From JBBQHM01 sp038323965 (GTDB taxonomy: Bacteria > Verrucomicrobiota > Verrucomicrobiia > Chthoniobacterales > UBA10450): a stretch of 10,505 nt of DNA. Below are positions 1 to 6,711 of the stretch, one piece after another. Under the pieces are notes generated by a model. It ran no database searches and was not told where the DNA came from. It saw only the letters and a list, made by a program, of their open reading frames with translations. The position numbers and the translations under genes are program-made. Within the stretch, counting starts at the first letter, position 1; the number at the start of each line of letters is the position of its first letter. The DNA lies in contig JBBQHM010000077.1 in assembly GCA_038323965.1 (NCBI GenBank), positions 1 through 10,505 of the forward strand, written 5' to 3'.

Positions 1-138
1 ATCACCTCCACGCACGGCCGAACCGGCTTAAAGCATGTGCTCATCGGGAGCACTGCCGAGCAGGTTGTCCGCTACAGCAAGTGCCCAGTGCTGGTTGTTC
101 CGCGAACACAAGCGGCGTCCGCACCTAGTTCAGCATAA
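1..138 (+). CDS. Universal stress protein (UspA family), C-terminal part, truncated by the window edge
   Basis: Frame 1 is open from the first base to a TAA at 136-138 and encodes the last 45 residues of a UspA-domain protein. The visible stretch carries the nucleotide-binding signature of ATP-binding Usp proteins, in the form (G/S)-x2-G-x9-G-S: residues THGRTGLKHVLIGSTAE, followed by the typical end VVRYSKCPVLVVP. After this core comes a short Ala/Ser-rich tail. Family members are small cytoplasmic dimers that bind ATP or other nucleotides and are induced by starvation, hypoxia or other stress; their direct biochemical output is mostly unclear. The start lies outside the window, so I cannot say whether the gene has one or two Usp domains. 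The next gene begins 4 bases after the stop on the same strand, so the two are probably co-transcribed. Confidence 0.9.
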   Translation: MTSTHGRTGLKHVLIGSTAEQVVRYSKCPVLVVPRTQAASAPSSA

Positions 139-142
139 ACGT

Positions 143-628
143 ATGAAAAACTTCGTCCTGTTGATCACAGCAATCACATTCCTGACGTCGCAGCAGTTAG
201 ACGCCGCGGCCAAGCCGAGAGAGCACTCGGCGAAACGCCAGCCGCTCACCTTCGGCAATGTAACGTCCTTCTTTCAGGACGCTTTACGCCGCGCTCCCTT
301 GAAGGTGTACAAACGTTGCTCTATCTTTTCTGAGGGCGAATGGACAAACGCGAATTGGTACAACCACTCGGTGATCGTTGTCGAGAAGGCGGATGAAGAT
401 GTGGAAGTAACCTTCATCATGACCGGTGATGAGGGAATGAATTGGGTGAACGAGTTTTTGGACAGCCCCTTCTTCCAACGTTCCGAGACCGAATCCCTAT
501 TCCAACTTTTGAATAATGGACACGGGACGCGAAGAGCGAAGGTGGGACGGTTCGCAGTGGAATTGAGCCGTTGGCAGCCGCGCCACCACGAGATCGTCGT
601 CTTGAGTCTTACTCCGCGGAAGCGATGA
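143..628 (+). CDS. Uncharacterised exported protein, 161 residues
   Basis: I do not recognise a family. The open frame extends back to base 35, but I chose the ATG at 143: it lies just after the upstream UspA stop, and translation from it begins with a convincing Sec signal peptide (MKN, a hydrophobic core FVLLITAITFL, then a polar stretch and DAAA before the first Lys), with probable cleavage near residue 23. The 36 residues encoded upstream overlap the UspA coding sequence in another frame and look like noise. The mature part is mixed alpha/beta in character, with one Cys (about residue 58), several Trp and no further membrane segment, so a periplasmic or secreted location is likely. No strong Shine-Dalgarno precedes the ATG, so expression may rely on readthrough from UspA. 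A long open frame on the opposite strand across this gene has no recognisable content. Confidence 0.65.
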   Translation: MKNFVLLITAITFLTSQQLDAAAKPREHSAKRQPLTFGNVTSFFQDALRRAPLKVYKRCSIFSEGEWTNANWYNHSVIVVEKADEDVEVTFIMTGDEGMNWVNEFLDSPFFQRSETESLFQLLNNGHGTRRAKVGRFAVELSRWQPRHHEIVVLSLTPRKR

Positions 629-810
629 AGAGCGAAATCGAACACCGCTCTTGCGCCGGCGCAGGAGAATGACGTGAGGCTCTCGAACACCTTCTCCTGC
701 CTTATATCGATGACGGGCCTCTCCCTCATGCCGGGACTAACGCTCAAAACAAAATCGCTCGGGTCAGAGCTTCGACCTCGGACTTCGATCAACGAAGAGA
801 AATCGAACAC
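627..810. repeat. Pair of short imperfect direct repeats (627-645 and 794-810)
   Basis: GAAGAGCGAAATCGAACAC at 627-645 recurs at 794-810 with only the two bases CG missing (GAAGAG followed by AAATCGAACAC). A shorter shared piece, TCGAACAC, also occurs at 683-690. The two main copies are about 150 bases apart and enclose the putative start of the polysaccharide deacetylase remnant. Such a pair may mark a small duplication or a slippage/recombination scar. It is too short and has too few copies to name as a repeat family. Confidence 0.4.
628..652 (+). other. Weak hairpin after the secreted-protein gene
   Basis: AAGAGCG (628-634) and CGCTCTT (646-652) form a perfect 7-base-pair stem around an 11-base loop, directly followed by the self-complementary GCGCCGGCGC at 653-662. 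It begins on the last base of the secreted-protein stop codon, where a terminator would be expected. There is no T-run, so an intrinsic terminator is doubtful; it could equally be an mRNA-stabilising structure or chance. Confidence 0.25.
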
Positions 811-980
811 GGACCGCGCGGCAGGTCACAGATCGCACTGACATTTGGTGCGGGCGCCGCTGCAGACTGCTTTACTGATCTGATCACCGCGCTAAGCAAC
901 GCCGGTGTGAAAAACACGTTCTTCATCACCGGAAAATGGGCGCAGGAGAATCCAGCATGTACTCAGGAAATCACTAAGCT
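674..980 (+). pseudogene. Polysaccharide deacetylase (NodB-like) remnant, frameshifted and 3'-truncated
   Basis: Frame 1 from about 829 reads QIALTFGAGAAADCF, then a stretch ending NAGVKNTFFITGKWAQENPAC and TQEITK. This is the start of a NodB-type deacetylase domain (ALTFDxG, then a helix and TFFITGKWA). Family enzymes remove acetyl groups from N-acetylglucosamine-containing polymers and are usually exported. A GTG at 674 with an AGGAG six bases upstream (663-667) opens frame 2 with a signal-peptide-like start (VRLSNTFSCLISMTGLSLMPG) that stops at 839-841. Signal and domain are thus in different frames, which implies a frameshift around 800-830. The metal-binding/catalytic Asp of the TFDxG motif appears as Gly (TFGAGA). 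Homology ends near 978, where an inverted UspA fragment begins; the conserved HxxxH metal-binding motif is gone. The gene is almost certainly dead. Extending the signal frame to 674 is less certain than the domain itself. Confidence 0.7.
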
Positions 981-1192
981 TCACGCCTGTGGGCAATCAC
1001 GCTTTCGAACAATGCCGGATCGGCCACAGCCAAACCGTGGAACTCCTCTACGTGTGCCAGCAGCAGATTGACCTTCAACGTCCTGGCGATGGCCGCCGCG
1101 ATATCCACCGCTTCCACCGCTGTGGCGGAAAAATCGGTCCCGCACACGATCGGCCGGTAATCTTTCGTTTGCTTTGAATTTTCGGCTGTCAT
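974..1192 (-). pseudogene. Universal stress protein (UspA family), N-terminal half only
   Basis: The ATG at 1190-1192 starts a 72-residue frame that matches the first half of a Usp domain: RPIVCGTDFSATAVEAVDIA (beta-1 with the conserved Asp of the ATP-binding fold, then helix 1), AAIARTLKVNLLLAHVEE (beta-2), then FHGLAVADPALFESVIAHRR. A full Usp domain is about 140-150 residues and ends with a G-x2-G-x9-G-S nucleotide-binding motif, which is missing. The frame hits a TAG at 974-976 just where the deacetylase remnant on the other strand begins, so the gene was cut by rearrangement rather than by a simple nonsense change. A purine-rich GGAAAAAAA lies directly before the ATG. A short stable product cannot be excluded, but nucleotide binding is not expected. 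It lies downstream of the pps operon on the same strand. Confidence 0.75.
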
Positions 1193-1463
1193 TTTTTTTC
1201 CATATCGCCGGCACGATCTTAACCCGGTGTCGAGCGCTTAAGTTCTTTCTAAGCTGCGGCTTTTTCGGTGTCGTCGTTGTGACCTGAGTCGGATGCGTCG
1301 CCGCTTCGTATAATGCCTCCACCCAGTGAATGTATTCCACGTAGAGTGACGTCATCCCATCGTTCGGCCGCGGCTCGAAGAACCGCAGTTCGTGCTGTCC
1401 GCTGTTCGCGGCTTCGAGAAACTCGCGATCGTACGCTTTCGTGCTGAAGACGGCGACTTTCAT
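1193..1463 (-). pseudogene. D-lactate dehydrogenase-like gene start (about 32 codons) joined to unassigned sequence
   Basis: The ATG at 1461-1463 overlaps the stop of the acyl-CoA synthetase gene as ATGA. The first residues (MKVAVFSTKAYDREFLEAAN, then a short stretch ending ELRFFEPR) match the N-terminus of fermentative D-lactate dehydrogenases of the 2-hydroxyacid dehydrogenase superfamily, which normally have about 330 residues. The match ends near residue 32 (about base 1368). The frame stays open without a stop through PNDGMTSLYVEYIHWVEAL and a Thr/Lys-rich stretch that I cannot place, and runs on over the UspA fragment in a different frame, to 981. The NAD-binding Rossmann fold and the catalytic Arg/Glu/His are absent, so it cannot be a working dehydrogenase. 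A 160-residue chimeric protein could in principle be made from 1463 to 981. The unassigned piece (about 1193-1367) may come from another gene. Confidence 0.6.
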
Positions 1464-4207
1464 GAGGACAAGGTGATCTCTGCTTCCCATTCGCCCTCCG
1501 CAGCGTCGAATTGCAGATCGAAACCTGCCTCCCTGCTGACCCGCAGCATCGCTCCGTTGTCGGGCAGAATATGGCCTGTGATTCGATGAAGCTTTTCCTG
1601 GCGGCCAACTTCAATCAGCAGTCGGAGAAGGGCCGTTCCGAGACCACTGCCTTGCCATGCGTCCGCGACGACGATGGCGAACTCGCCTTCATCCAATCCG
1701 TGCGCTTTGAGTAAGCGCGCTACGCCGAGAATCTCGTGCTGTCCATCATCGCGCGTATGATCGGCTACAAGAGCAATCTCGCGATCGTAATCGTTGAAGC
1801 AGGCGCGCGTCAGTTGTTCGTGCCCGGTCCGCTGTTCAAGACTAACGGAGCCAAAATAGCGAAAACGCACGCTCTCCTCGGAGAGCGACTTATGAAACTC
1901 CACCATGGCCGGTTCATCTTCGGGACGGATCGGGCGAATCGTTACAGGCATGCCATCAGCCAATACGACCGACGTTACGTACTGTCCGGGGTAAGGCCGG
2001 ATTGCGAGCCGTGGTAAGTCATTAGGCGACACTTCCGCGGGATACAGAACGATCCGCGCGTCGAGCGCGATGATTCCTTCCGGCCCGGCGAGGAGAGGAT
2101 TGATGTCGATCTCTTTGATGCGCGGCTGCTCGGCCACGAGCTGACTGAAGCGGACGACGATTTCTTCCAGCGCCGCAAGATCAACAGGCTTGCGGCCGCG
2201 CACGCCCAGCAACGCGCGATAGATTTTTGTCCGTTCGATGAGACGACGCGCGAGCGTCCGATTAAGTGGCGGAAGGGCAAGCGCGCGGTCTTTCATGACC
2301 TCGACCAATTGGCCTCCGGCACCGAACAGCAGCACCGGCCCCAGCTGCGGATCGACGCTGCTCCCGAGGATCAGTTCGTAGCCTTCGCGCACGACCATTG
2401 GTTGAACGACGACGCCGAGAAAATCTTCGACCCGCGCATGCTGGCGCACGCTGTTTTCGATTTTGTGATAAGCCGCACGCACAGCGGCGTCGCCTTCAAG
2501 GTTAAGCTGCACGCCACCCACATCGGATTTGTGCGTGATCGTTTCAGAATAGATCTTGAGAACGACGGGGCGGCCGAACTGCGCCGCCTTCGCGACCGCT
2601 TCGTCCGCGCTGCTCGCGATCTCAGTCAGCGTGACCGGTATTCCGTAGGCACCGAGCAGCTCTTTGGCCTCCGGTTCCGCCAGCAGCGTGCGATGGTCCG
2701 CCGCGACGGGACTGATAATGCGTAACGCGGCCGCACGGGCCGCCGTGCCGTTTACTTCGCCGGGCAATGCGGGTGTTTCGTAAAGGGCGCGCAACGCGTG
2801 AGTGTATTGCCAAAGGTAACAGAAGGCACGCGCGGCAGTATCCGGATATGGGAAGACCGGAATGCCTGCTCGTTCCAAAATCTCGGTCGCTTCACGGACG
2901 CACGCGCCACCCATGAAGCTGGCAAGAATTGGTTTGCGGCCGAGTTTCGCGAACCGGGTGAGCTGTCGCGCCGTCGCAATGGGTTCAGTCATCGCTTGTG
3001 GGGTGAGGACAACGAGCAAGCCGTCATTATTCTCGTCGCGCGCTACGATCTCGACGGCGCGCTCGTAGCGGTCCGCATCAGCGTCGCCAATGAGGTCGAT
3101 CGGGTTGCCGTGGCTCCAGTGTGCGGGCAGAACTTTGTCGAGCGCTGCGGTCGTCTCAGGCGACAATGGCGCGGCCTCGCCGCCGTTAGCGATCAACATG
3201 TCGGTGGCGAGTGCGCTCGGGCCGCCGCCGTTCGTGACGATGGCGAGGCGGGGGCCACTCGGACGCGGCTGTTTGCCGAGCAGTTCCGCCATGTAAAACA
3301 GCTCGGCGATCGTATCGACGCGCAAGACACCGGCGCGCCGGAACGCAGCATCCACCACTTCGTCACTGCCGGTTAATGCGCCGGTATGCGACGCCGCGGC
3401 TTTCGCGGCCGCCTCCGTCCGTCCGACTTTGATGACGATGATTGGTTTCGTTAGGGCCACTTCGCGCGCAGCGGAAATAAACGACCGCGCGTCGCCGATC
3501 GACTCCATGTAAAGGAGGATGCTGCGCGTGTGGGGATCATCACCGAGGTGGTAGATCAGGTCGCCCCAATTCACATCGAGCATCGAGCCGACAGAAATGA
3601 AGGCGCTGAAGCCAAGTTGCGCGCCAAAGCTCCAGTCGAGAATGGCAGTGCAGAGCGCCCCGCTCTGGCTGATGAATCCAATATTGCCGGGAAGCGCGAG
3701 TGGCTTCGCGAATGTGGCGTTCAGCCCAATGTGCGGCAGCATGATGCCAACGCAGTTGGGCCCGATGATGCGCATAGCGCCGCGTTCGTCCGTGATCTGC
3801 TTTTCCAGTTCGCACCCGCGTTCCCCGATCTCCTTAAAACCCGCGGAAATGATGATCGCGCCTTTCACTCCGGCCTTCGCGCAATCGCGCACGATGCCCG
3901 GAACCGTCGCTGCGCGCGTGGCGATCACGGCAAGATCAACCTGCTCGGGAATGTCGCTGATGCCTCGCCATGTTTCGCGCTCCAGCACGCTCTCCCGTTT
4001 TGGATTGATCGGATAAAAGCGGCCTTGGAACTCGCACAAATTCTCCATCAGCGCGCGTCCGACATTTCCCGCCGTATCCGTGGCGCCAATCAGCGCCACC
4101 GATTTCGGCCCGAACATCGCGTCGAGCCCCAGTCGAGTTCGCGGCAACAGATGATGCGAACCGGGGTCCTGTTCGGGTGGGATCGTAACTGCAAGAGCCG
4201 GCTTCAT
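1460..4207 (-). CDS. ADP-forming acyl-CoA synthetase fused to a GNAT acetyltransferase domain
   Basis: A 915-residue cytoplasmic protein. Domains in order: CoA-binding Rossmann domain (about 25-155; GATDTAGNVGR at 41-51), succinyl-CoA ligase-like domains (about 160-480; GFISQSGAL at 177-185), ATP-grasp domain (about 505-725; ITHKSDVGGV at 557-566, DINPLL at 701-706) and a C-terminal GNAT domain (about 755-910) with the acetyl-CoA loop QGSGLG at 852-857. His274 in SHTGALTG corresponds to the phospho-transfer His of ADP-forming acetyl-CoA synthetases, which convert acyl-CoA, ADP and phosphate to acid, CoA and ATP. The architecture is that of Pat/PatZ (YfiQ) lysine acetyltransferases, whose synthetase part has, as I recall, lost that His. 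This protein may therefore be catalytic, regulatory or both. Its ATG overlaps the pps stop and its stop overlaps the ldhA remnant start (ATGA twice), so it sits mid-operon. The substrate acid is unknown; acetate is the default inference. Confidence 0.93.
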   Translation of the reverse strand: MKPALAVTIPPEQDPGSHHLLPRTRLGLDAMFGPKSVALIGATDTAGNVGRALMENLCEFQGRFYPINPKRESVLERETWRGISDIPEQVDLAVIATRAATVPGIVRDCAKAGVKGAIIISAGFKEIGERGCELEKQITDERGAMRIIGPNCVGIMLPHIGLNATFAKPLALPGNIGFISQSGALCTAILDWSFGAQLGFSAFISVGSMLDVNWGDLIYHLGDDPHTRSILLYMESIGDARSFISAAREVALTKPIIVIKVGRTEAAAKAAASHTGALTGSDEVVDAAFRRAGVLRVDTIAELFYMAELLGKQPRPSGPRLAIVTNGGGPSALATDMLIANGGEAAPLSPETTAALDKVLPAHWSHGNPIDLIGDADADRYERAVEIVARDENNDGLLVVLTPQAMTEPIATARQLTRFAKLGRKPILASFMGGACVREATEILERAGIPVFPYPDTAARAFCYLWQYTHALRALYETPALPGEVNGTAARAAALRIISPVAADHRTLLAEPEAKELLGAYGIPVTLTEIASSADEAVAKAAQFGRPVVLKIYSETITHKSDVGGVQLNLEGDAAVRAAYHKIENSVRQHARVEDFLGVVVQPMVVREGYELILGSSVDPQLGPVLLFGAGGQLVEVMKDRALALPPLNRTLARRLIERTKIYRALLGVRGRKPVDLAALEEIVVRFSQLVAEQPRIKEIDINPLLAGPEGIIALDARIVLYPAEVSPNDLPRLAIRPYPGQYVTSVVLADGMPVTIRPIRPEDEPAMVEFHKSLSEESVRFRYFGSVSLEQRTGHEQLTRACFNDYDREIALVADHTRDDGQHEILGVARLLKAHGLDEGEFAIVVADAWQGSGLGTALLRLLIEVGRQEKLHRITGHILPDNGAMLRVSREAGFDLQFDAAEGEWEAEITLSS

Positions 4208-6711
4208 CGCTTCGCTAAAATTACTTTCCGATGCTCGGCGACGATTGCCACAGTGGTCTTGAGGACGCTGTCCGGGTTCAGCGAAATGCTGTCGATCCCT
4301 TGCTCGACGAGAAACTGTGCGAACTCGGGATAGTCGCTCGGCGCCTGGCCGCAGATGCCGATCTTGCGGCCCTTCGCGTGGCAGACGGTGATCACGTCGG
4401 CGATCATCTTTTTTACCGCCGGATTTCGTTCATCGAAGATGGGCGCAACAATTTCGCTGTCGCGATCGACTCCCAGAACGAGCTGCGTGAGATCGTTCGA
4501 GCCGATGCTGAAGCCGTCGAAGATTTCCGCGAACTCTTCGGCGAGGATCACGTTGCTCGGGATTTCACACATGACGTAAAGTTCGAGTCCATCATCGCCA
4601 CGTTTCAGGCCGTGCTTTGCCATCTCGGCTTGTACGAGCAGGCCTTCCTCGACCGTGCGGCAGAACGGGATCATGAGCTTCACGTTCTTTAATCCCATCT
4701 CGTGGCGCACTTTCTTCATGGCGCGACATTCCAGAGCGAAGGCTGCCTGGTAGCGCGGGTTGTAATAACGAGATGCGCCGCGAAAACCGAGCATCGGATT
4801 TTCTTCGACCGGCTCATAAGCGCGGCCGCCAATCAGATTTGCATATTCATTCGTCTTAAAATCGCTCAACCGTACGATTACATCCTTCGGATAGAACGCT
4901 GCCGCAATCATAGCGACGCCTTGCGCGAGTTTATCGACAAAGAATTGCGCCTTGTCGTCGTAGCCAACCGTCAGCTTGTCGATCTCGGCGCGAACCGATG
5001 CGTCTTCGATCTTCGCGTAGTCAAGGAGTGCAAGCGGATGCGCTTTGATGTAGCTCGTGATGATGAACTCCTCGCGCGCGAGGCCCACGCCATCATTCGG
5101 AATGAACGAGAGCGCGAATGCGCCTTCCGGATTAGCGACGTTCATCATGATCTGCGTGCACGGCCGGCCGATCTCCTTCAAATCCGTGCGCTGCACTCGA
5201 AACGGCAGGCGGCCTTCGTAAACGGTGCCGGCGTCGCCGCCCGCGCAGGAGACGGTCACCACTTGCCCGTCGGTCAGCGATTCCGTTCCATGCTGCGTCC
5301 CGACAATCGCGGGCACACCCAGTTCCCGGCTGACGATCGCCGCGTGGCAGGTGCGTCCTCCGCGATCCGTGATGATCGCCGCCGCTTTCTTCATCACCGG
5401 TTCCCAATCAGGATCCGTCTTCTCCGCCACGAGTACGTCACCTTCCTGAAATTCATCGAGGAACTGCGCGCTCCTGATCACACGCACTGGTCCGTGCGCG
5501 ATCTTTGCGCCCACGCTCCGGCCAGTGAGCAGAATCTTGCCGCGCCCTTGCAACTGATAGAGCTCGAGAACGTTTGCGTCTTTGCGCGAGTGAACCGTTT
5601 CCGGTCGCGCCTGCACAATGAACAACTCGCCGGTGATCCCGTCCTTCGCCCACTCAATGTCCATCGGCGTCGGTGTGCCGCGCAGCACGCTGTAGTGCTC
5701 TTCGATGATGCAGGCCCAGCGCGCGAGCGTGAGAATGTCGTCTTCGCCGACGGCTAAGCGCATGCGATCCGCTTCCGGCACGGGCACGTTCTTGACCGCG
5801 CCTGCGCCGGAGTCGTAGATCATCTTAATTTCTTTGCTGCCGATGATCTTTTGCAGAATCGGCCGGAAACCCTGCCGCAGAGTCGGCTTAAAGACGCAGT
5901 ATTCGTCCGGATTAACGGACCCCTTGACGATGTTTTCGCCCAGGCCGTAAGCGGCGTTGATGAGCACCGCATCGCGAAACCCGGTTTCGGTATCGAGCGT
6001 GAAGATCACGCCAGAAGTGCCTACGTCGGAGCGCACCATGCGTTGCACACCGATGGAGAGCGCGACCTTCGCGTGCGCATAGCCTTTGTCCGCCCGATAT
6101 GAAATCGCGCGTTCGAAAAAGAGCGAGGCAAAGCAGCGCAAACAGGCCGCGAGCAGCGCCTCTTCGCCGTGCACGTTCAGGAATGTCTCTTGCGCACCGG
6201 CGAAGCTCGCATCGGGCAAATCTTCCGCCGTCGCGCTGCTTCTGACGGCGACTGTGGTAGTTCCTTCTTCTTGCGCGCAGAGGTGCCGATAGGCGGCGCG
6301 AATCTCCAGCTCCACATCGCTCGGCAGTTTGGCGGAAACGATCGCCTCGCGGATTTTCGCGCTCCGCTTCTGGAGCTCGTGAATATCGGTCACGTCGAGA
6401 TCGGCGAGCGAATGGTCGATCAGCGTTTTGAGTTTCGTCTGTTCAAGAAAGTGCCAGTAAGCGGCCGCGGTCGTAGCGAATCCGTTCGGCACCGAGACAC
6501 CTTTTGCCGCGAGCTCGCGGCGCATCTCGCCGAGCGACGCGTTCTTACCGCCGACGAGCGGAATGTCCTCGATCCCGATCTCATCGAATCGCTTGATAAG
6601 CAGTGCGGCAGCAGCGCGTTGCGGCGGGACAGCCTCAAACGCCGGTGAGGTTCTCAGCGGAGGAACTACCGATTCAGGTGTCCGTTCATGCCCAAGATCG
6701 AGAATCTTCAT
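4204..6711 (-). CDS. ppsA: Phosphoenolpyruvate synthase (pyruvate, water dikinase)
   Basis: Cytoplasmic enzyme converting pyruvate, ATP and water to PEP, AMP and phosphate, allowing gluconeogenesis from pyruvate or lactate. The 835 residues contain the N-terminal ATP-binding domain (about 40-375; LVGGKNASLGEM at 52-63, VRSSATAEDLPDASFAG at 156-172, QARPET at 367-372), the swivelling phospho-His domain (GGRTCHAAIVSRELGVPAIVG at 451-471, His456 the carrier) and the C-terminal TIM-barrel PEP/pyruvate domain (GSNDLTQLVLGVDRDS at 737-752, GICGQAPSD at 785-793 with the probable acid/base Cys787). This arrangement and length fit PEP synthase rather than pyruvate phosphate dikinase. Compared with typical family members, which start close to the IKRFDEIG segment (39-46), there are about 38 extra N-terminal residues; I see no good internal start, so I kept the ATG at 6709-6711. 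The stop overlaps the next gene's ATG as ATGA. It is the first gene of the apparent operon, 104 bases after the RND gene. Confidence 0.95.
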   Translation of the reverse strand: MKILDLGHERTPESVVPPLRTSPAFEAVPPQRAAAALLIKRFDEIGIEDIPLVGGKNASLGEMRRELAAKGVSVPNGFATTAAAYWHFLEQTKLKTLIDHSLADLDVTDIHELQKRSAKIREAIVSAKLPSDVELEIRAAYRHLCAQEEGTTTVAVRSSATAEDLPDASFAGAQETFLNVHGEEALLAACLRCFASLFFERAISYRADKGYAHAKVALSIGVQRMVRSDVGTSGVIFTLDTETGFRDAVLINAAYGLGENIVKGSVNPDEYCVFKPTLRQGFRPILQKIIGSKEIKMIYDSGAGAVKNVPVPEADRMRLAVGEDDILTLARWACIIEEHYSVLRGTPTPMDIEWAKDGITGELFIVQARPETVHSRKDANVLELYQLQGRGKILLTGRSVGAKIAHGPVRVIRSAQFLDEFQEGDVLVAEKTDPDWEPVMKKAAAIITDRGGRTCHAAIVSRELGVPAIVGTQHGTESLTDGQVVTVSCAGGDAGTVYEGRLPFRVQRTDLKEIGRPCTQIMMNVANPEGAFALSFIPNDGVGLAREEFIITSYIKAHPLALLDYAKIEDASVRAEIDKLTVGYDDKAQFFVDKLAQGVAMIAAAFYPKDVIVRLSDFKTNEYANLIGGRAYEPVEENPMLGFRGASRYYNPRYQAAFALECRAMKKVRHEMGLKNVKLMIPFCRTVEEGLLVQAEMAKHGLKRGDDGLELYVMCEIPSNVILAEEFAEIFDGFSIGSNDLTQLVLGVDRDSEIVAPIFDERNPAVKKMIADVITVCHAKGRKIGICGQAPSDYPEFAQFLVEQGIDSISLNPDSVLKTTVAIVAEHRKVILAKR

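Noticed and set aside
274..810. 178-codon open frame on the minus strand starting MFDFSSLIEV
   Set aside because: It lies opposite the signal-peptide-bearing gene and the intergenic hairpin, has no recognisable motif, and its start falls inside the repeat pair.
991..1010. GNHAFE readable on the plus strand, resembling the GNHT metal motif of polysaccharide deacetylases and suggesting the remnant continues past 980
   Set aside because: The same bases encode a conserved UspA stretch (FESVIAHRR) on the minus strand, the frame differs from the deacetylase frame, and nothing deacetylase-like follows. The resemblance is most likely chance.
629..1463. A mobile element as the cause of the broken genes
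   Set aside because: No transposase or integrase frame, no terminal inverted repeats and no target-site duplication can be seen. The short repeats at 627-645 and 794-810 do not bracket the gene fragments.
3530..4333. 267-codon plus-strand open frame opposite the acyl-CoA synthetase start and the pps end
   Set aside because: Antisense shadow of two conserved genes, with no signal peptide, motif or ribosome binding site.
4702..5757. 351-codon plus-strand open frame across the PEP synthase gene
   Set aside because: It is antisense to a highly conserved enzyme, and its composition (rich in Arg, His, Asp and Ala) is what the reverse complement of GC-rich coding sequence gives. No domain is visible.
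4204..6711. Assignment as pyruvate phosphate dikinase instead of PEP synthase
   Set aside because: The N-terminal ATP-binding motifs, the length and the C-terminal GICGQAPSD arrangement match PEP synthase; the extra insert typical of the dikinase ATP-binding region is not apparent.
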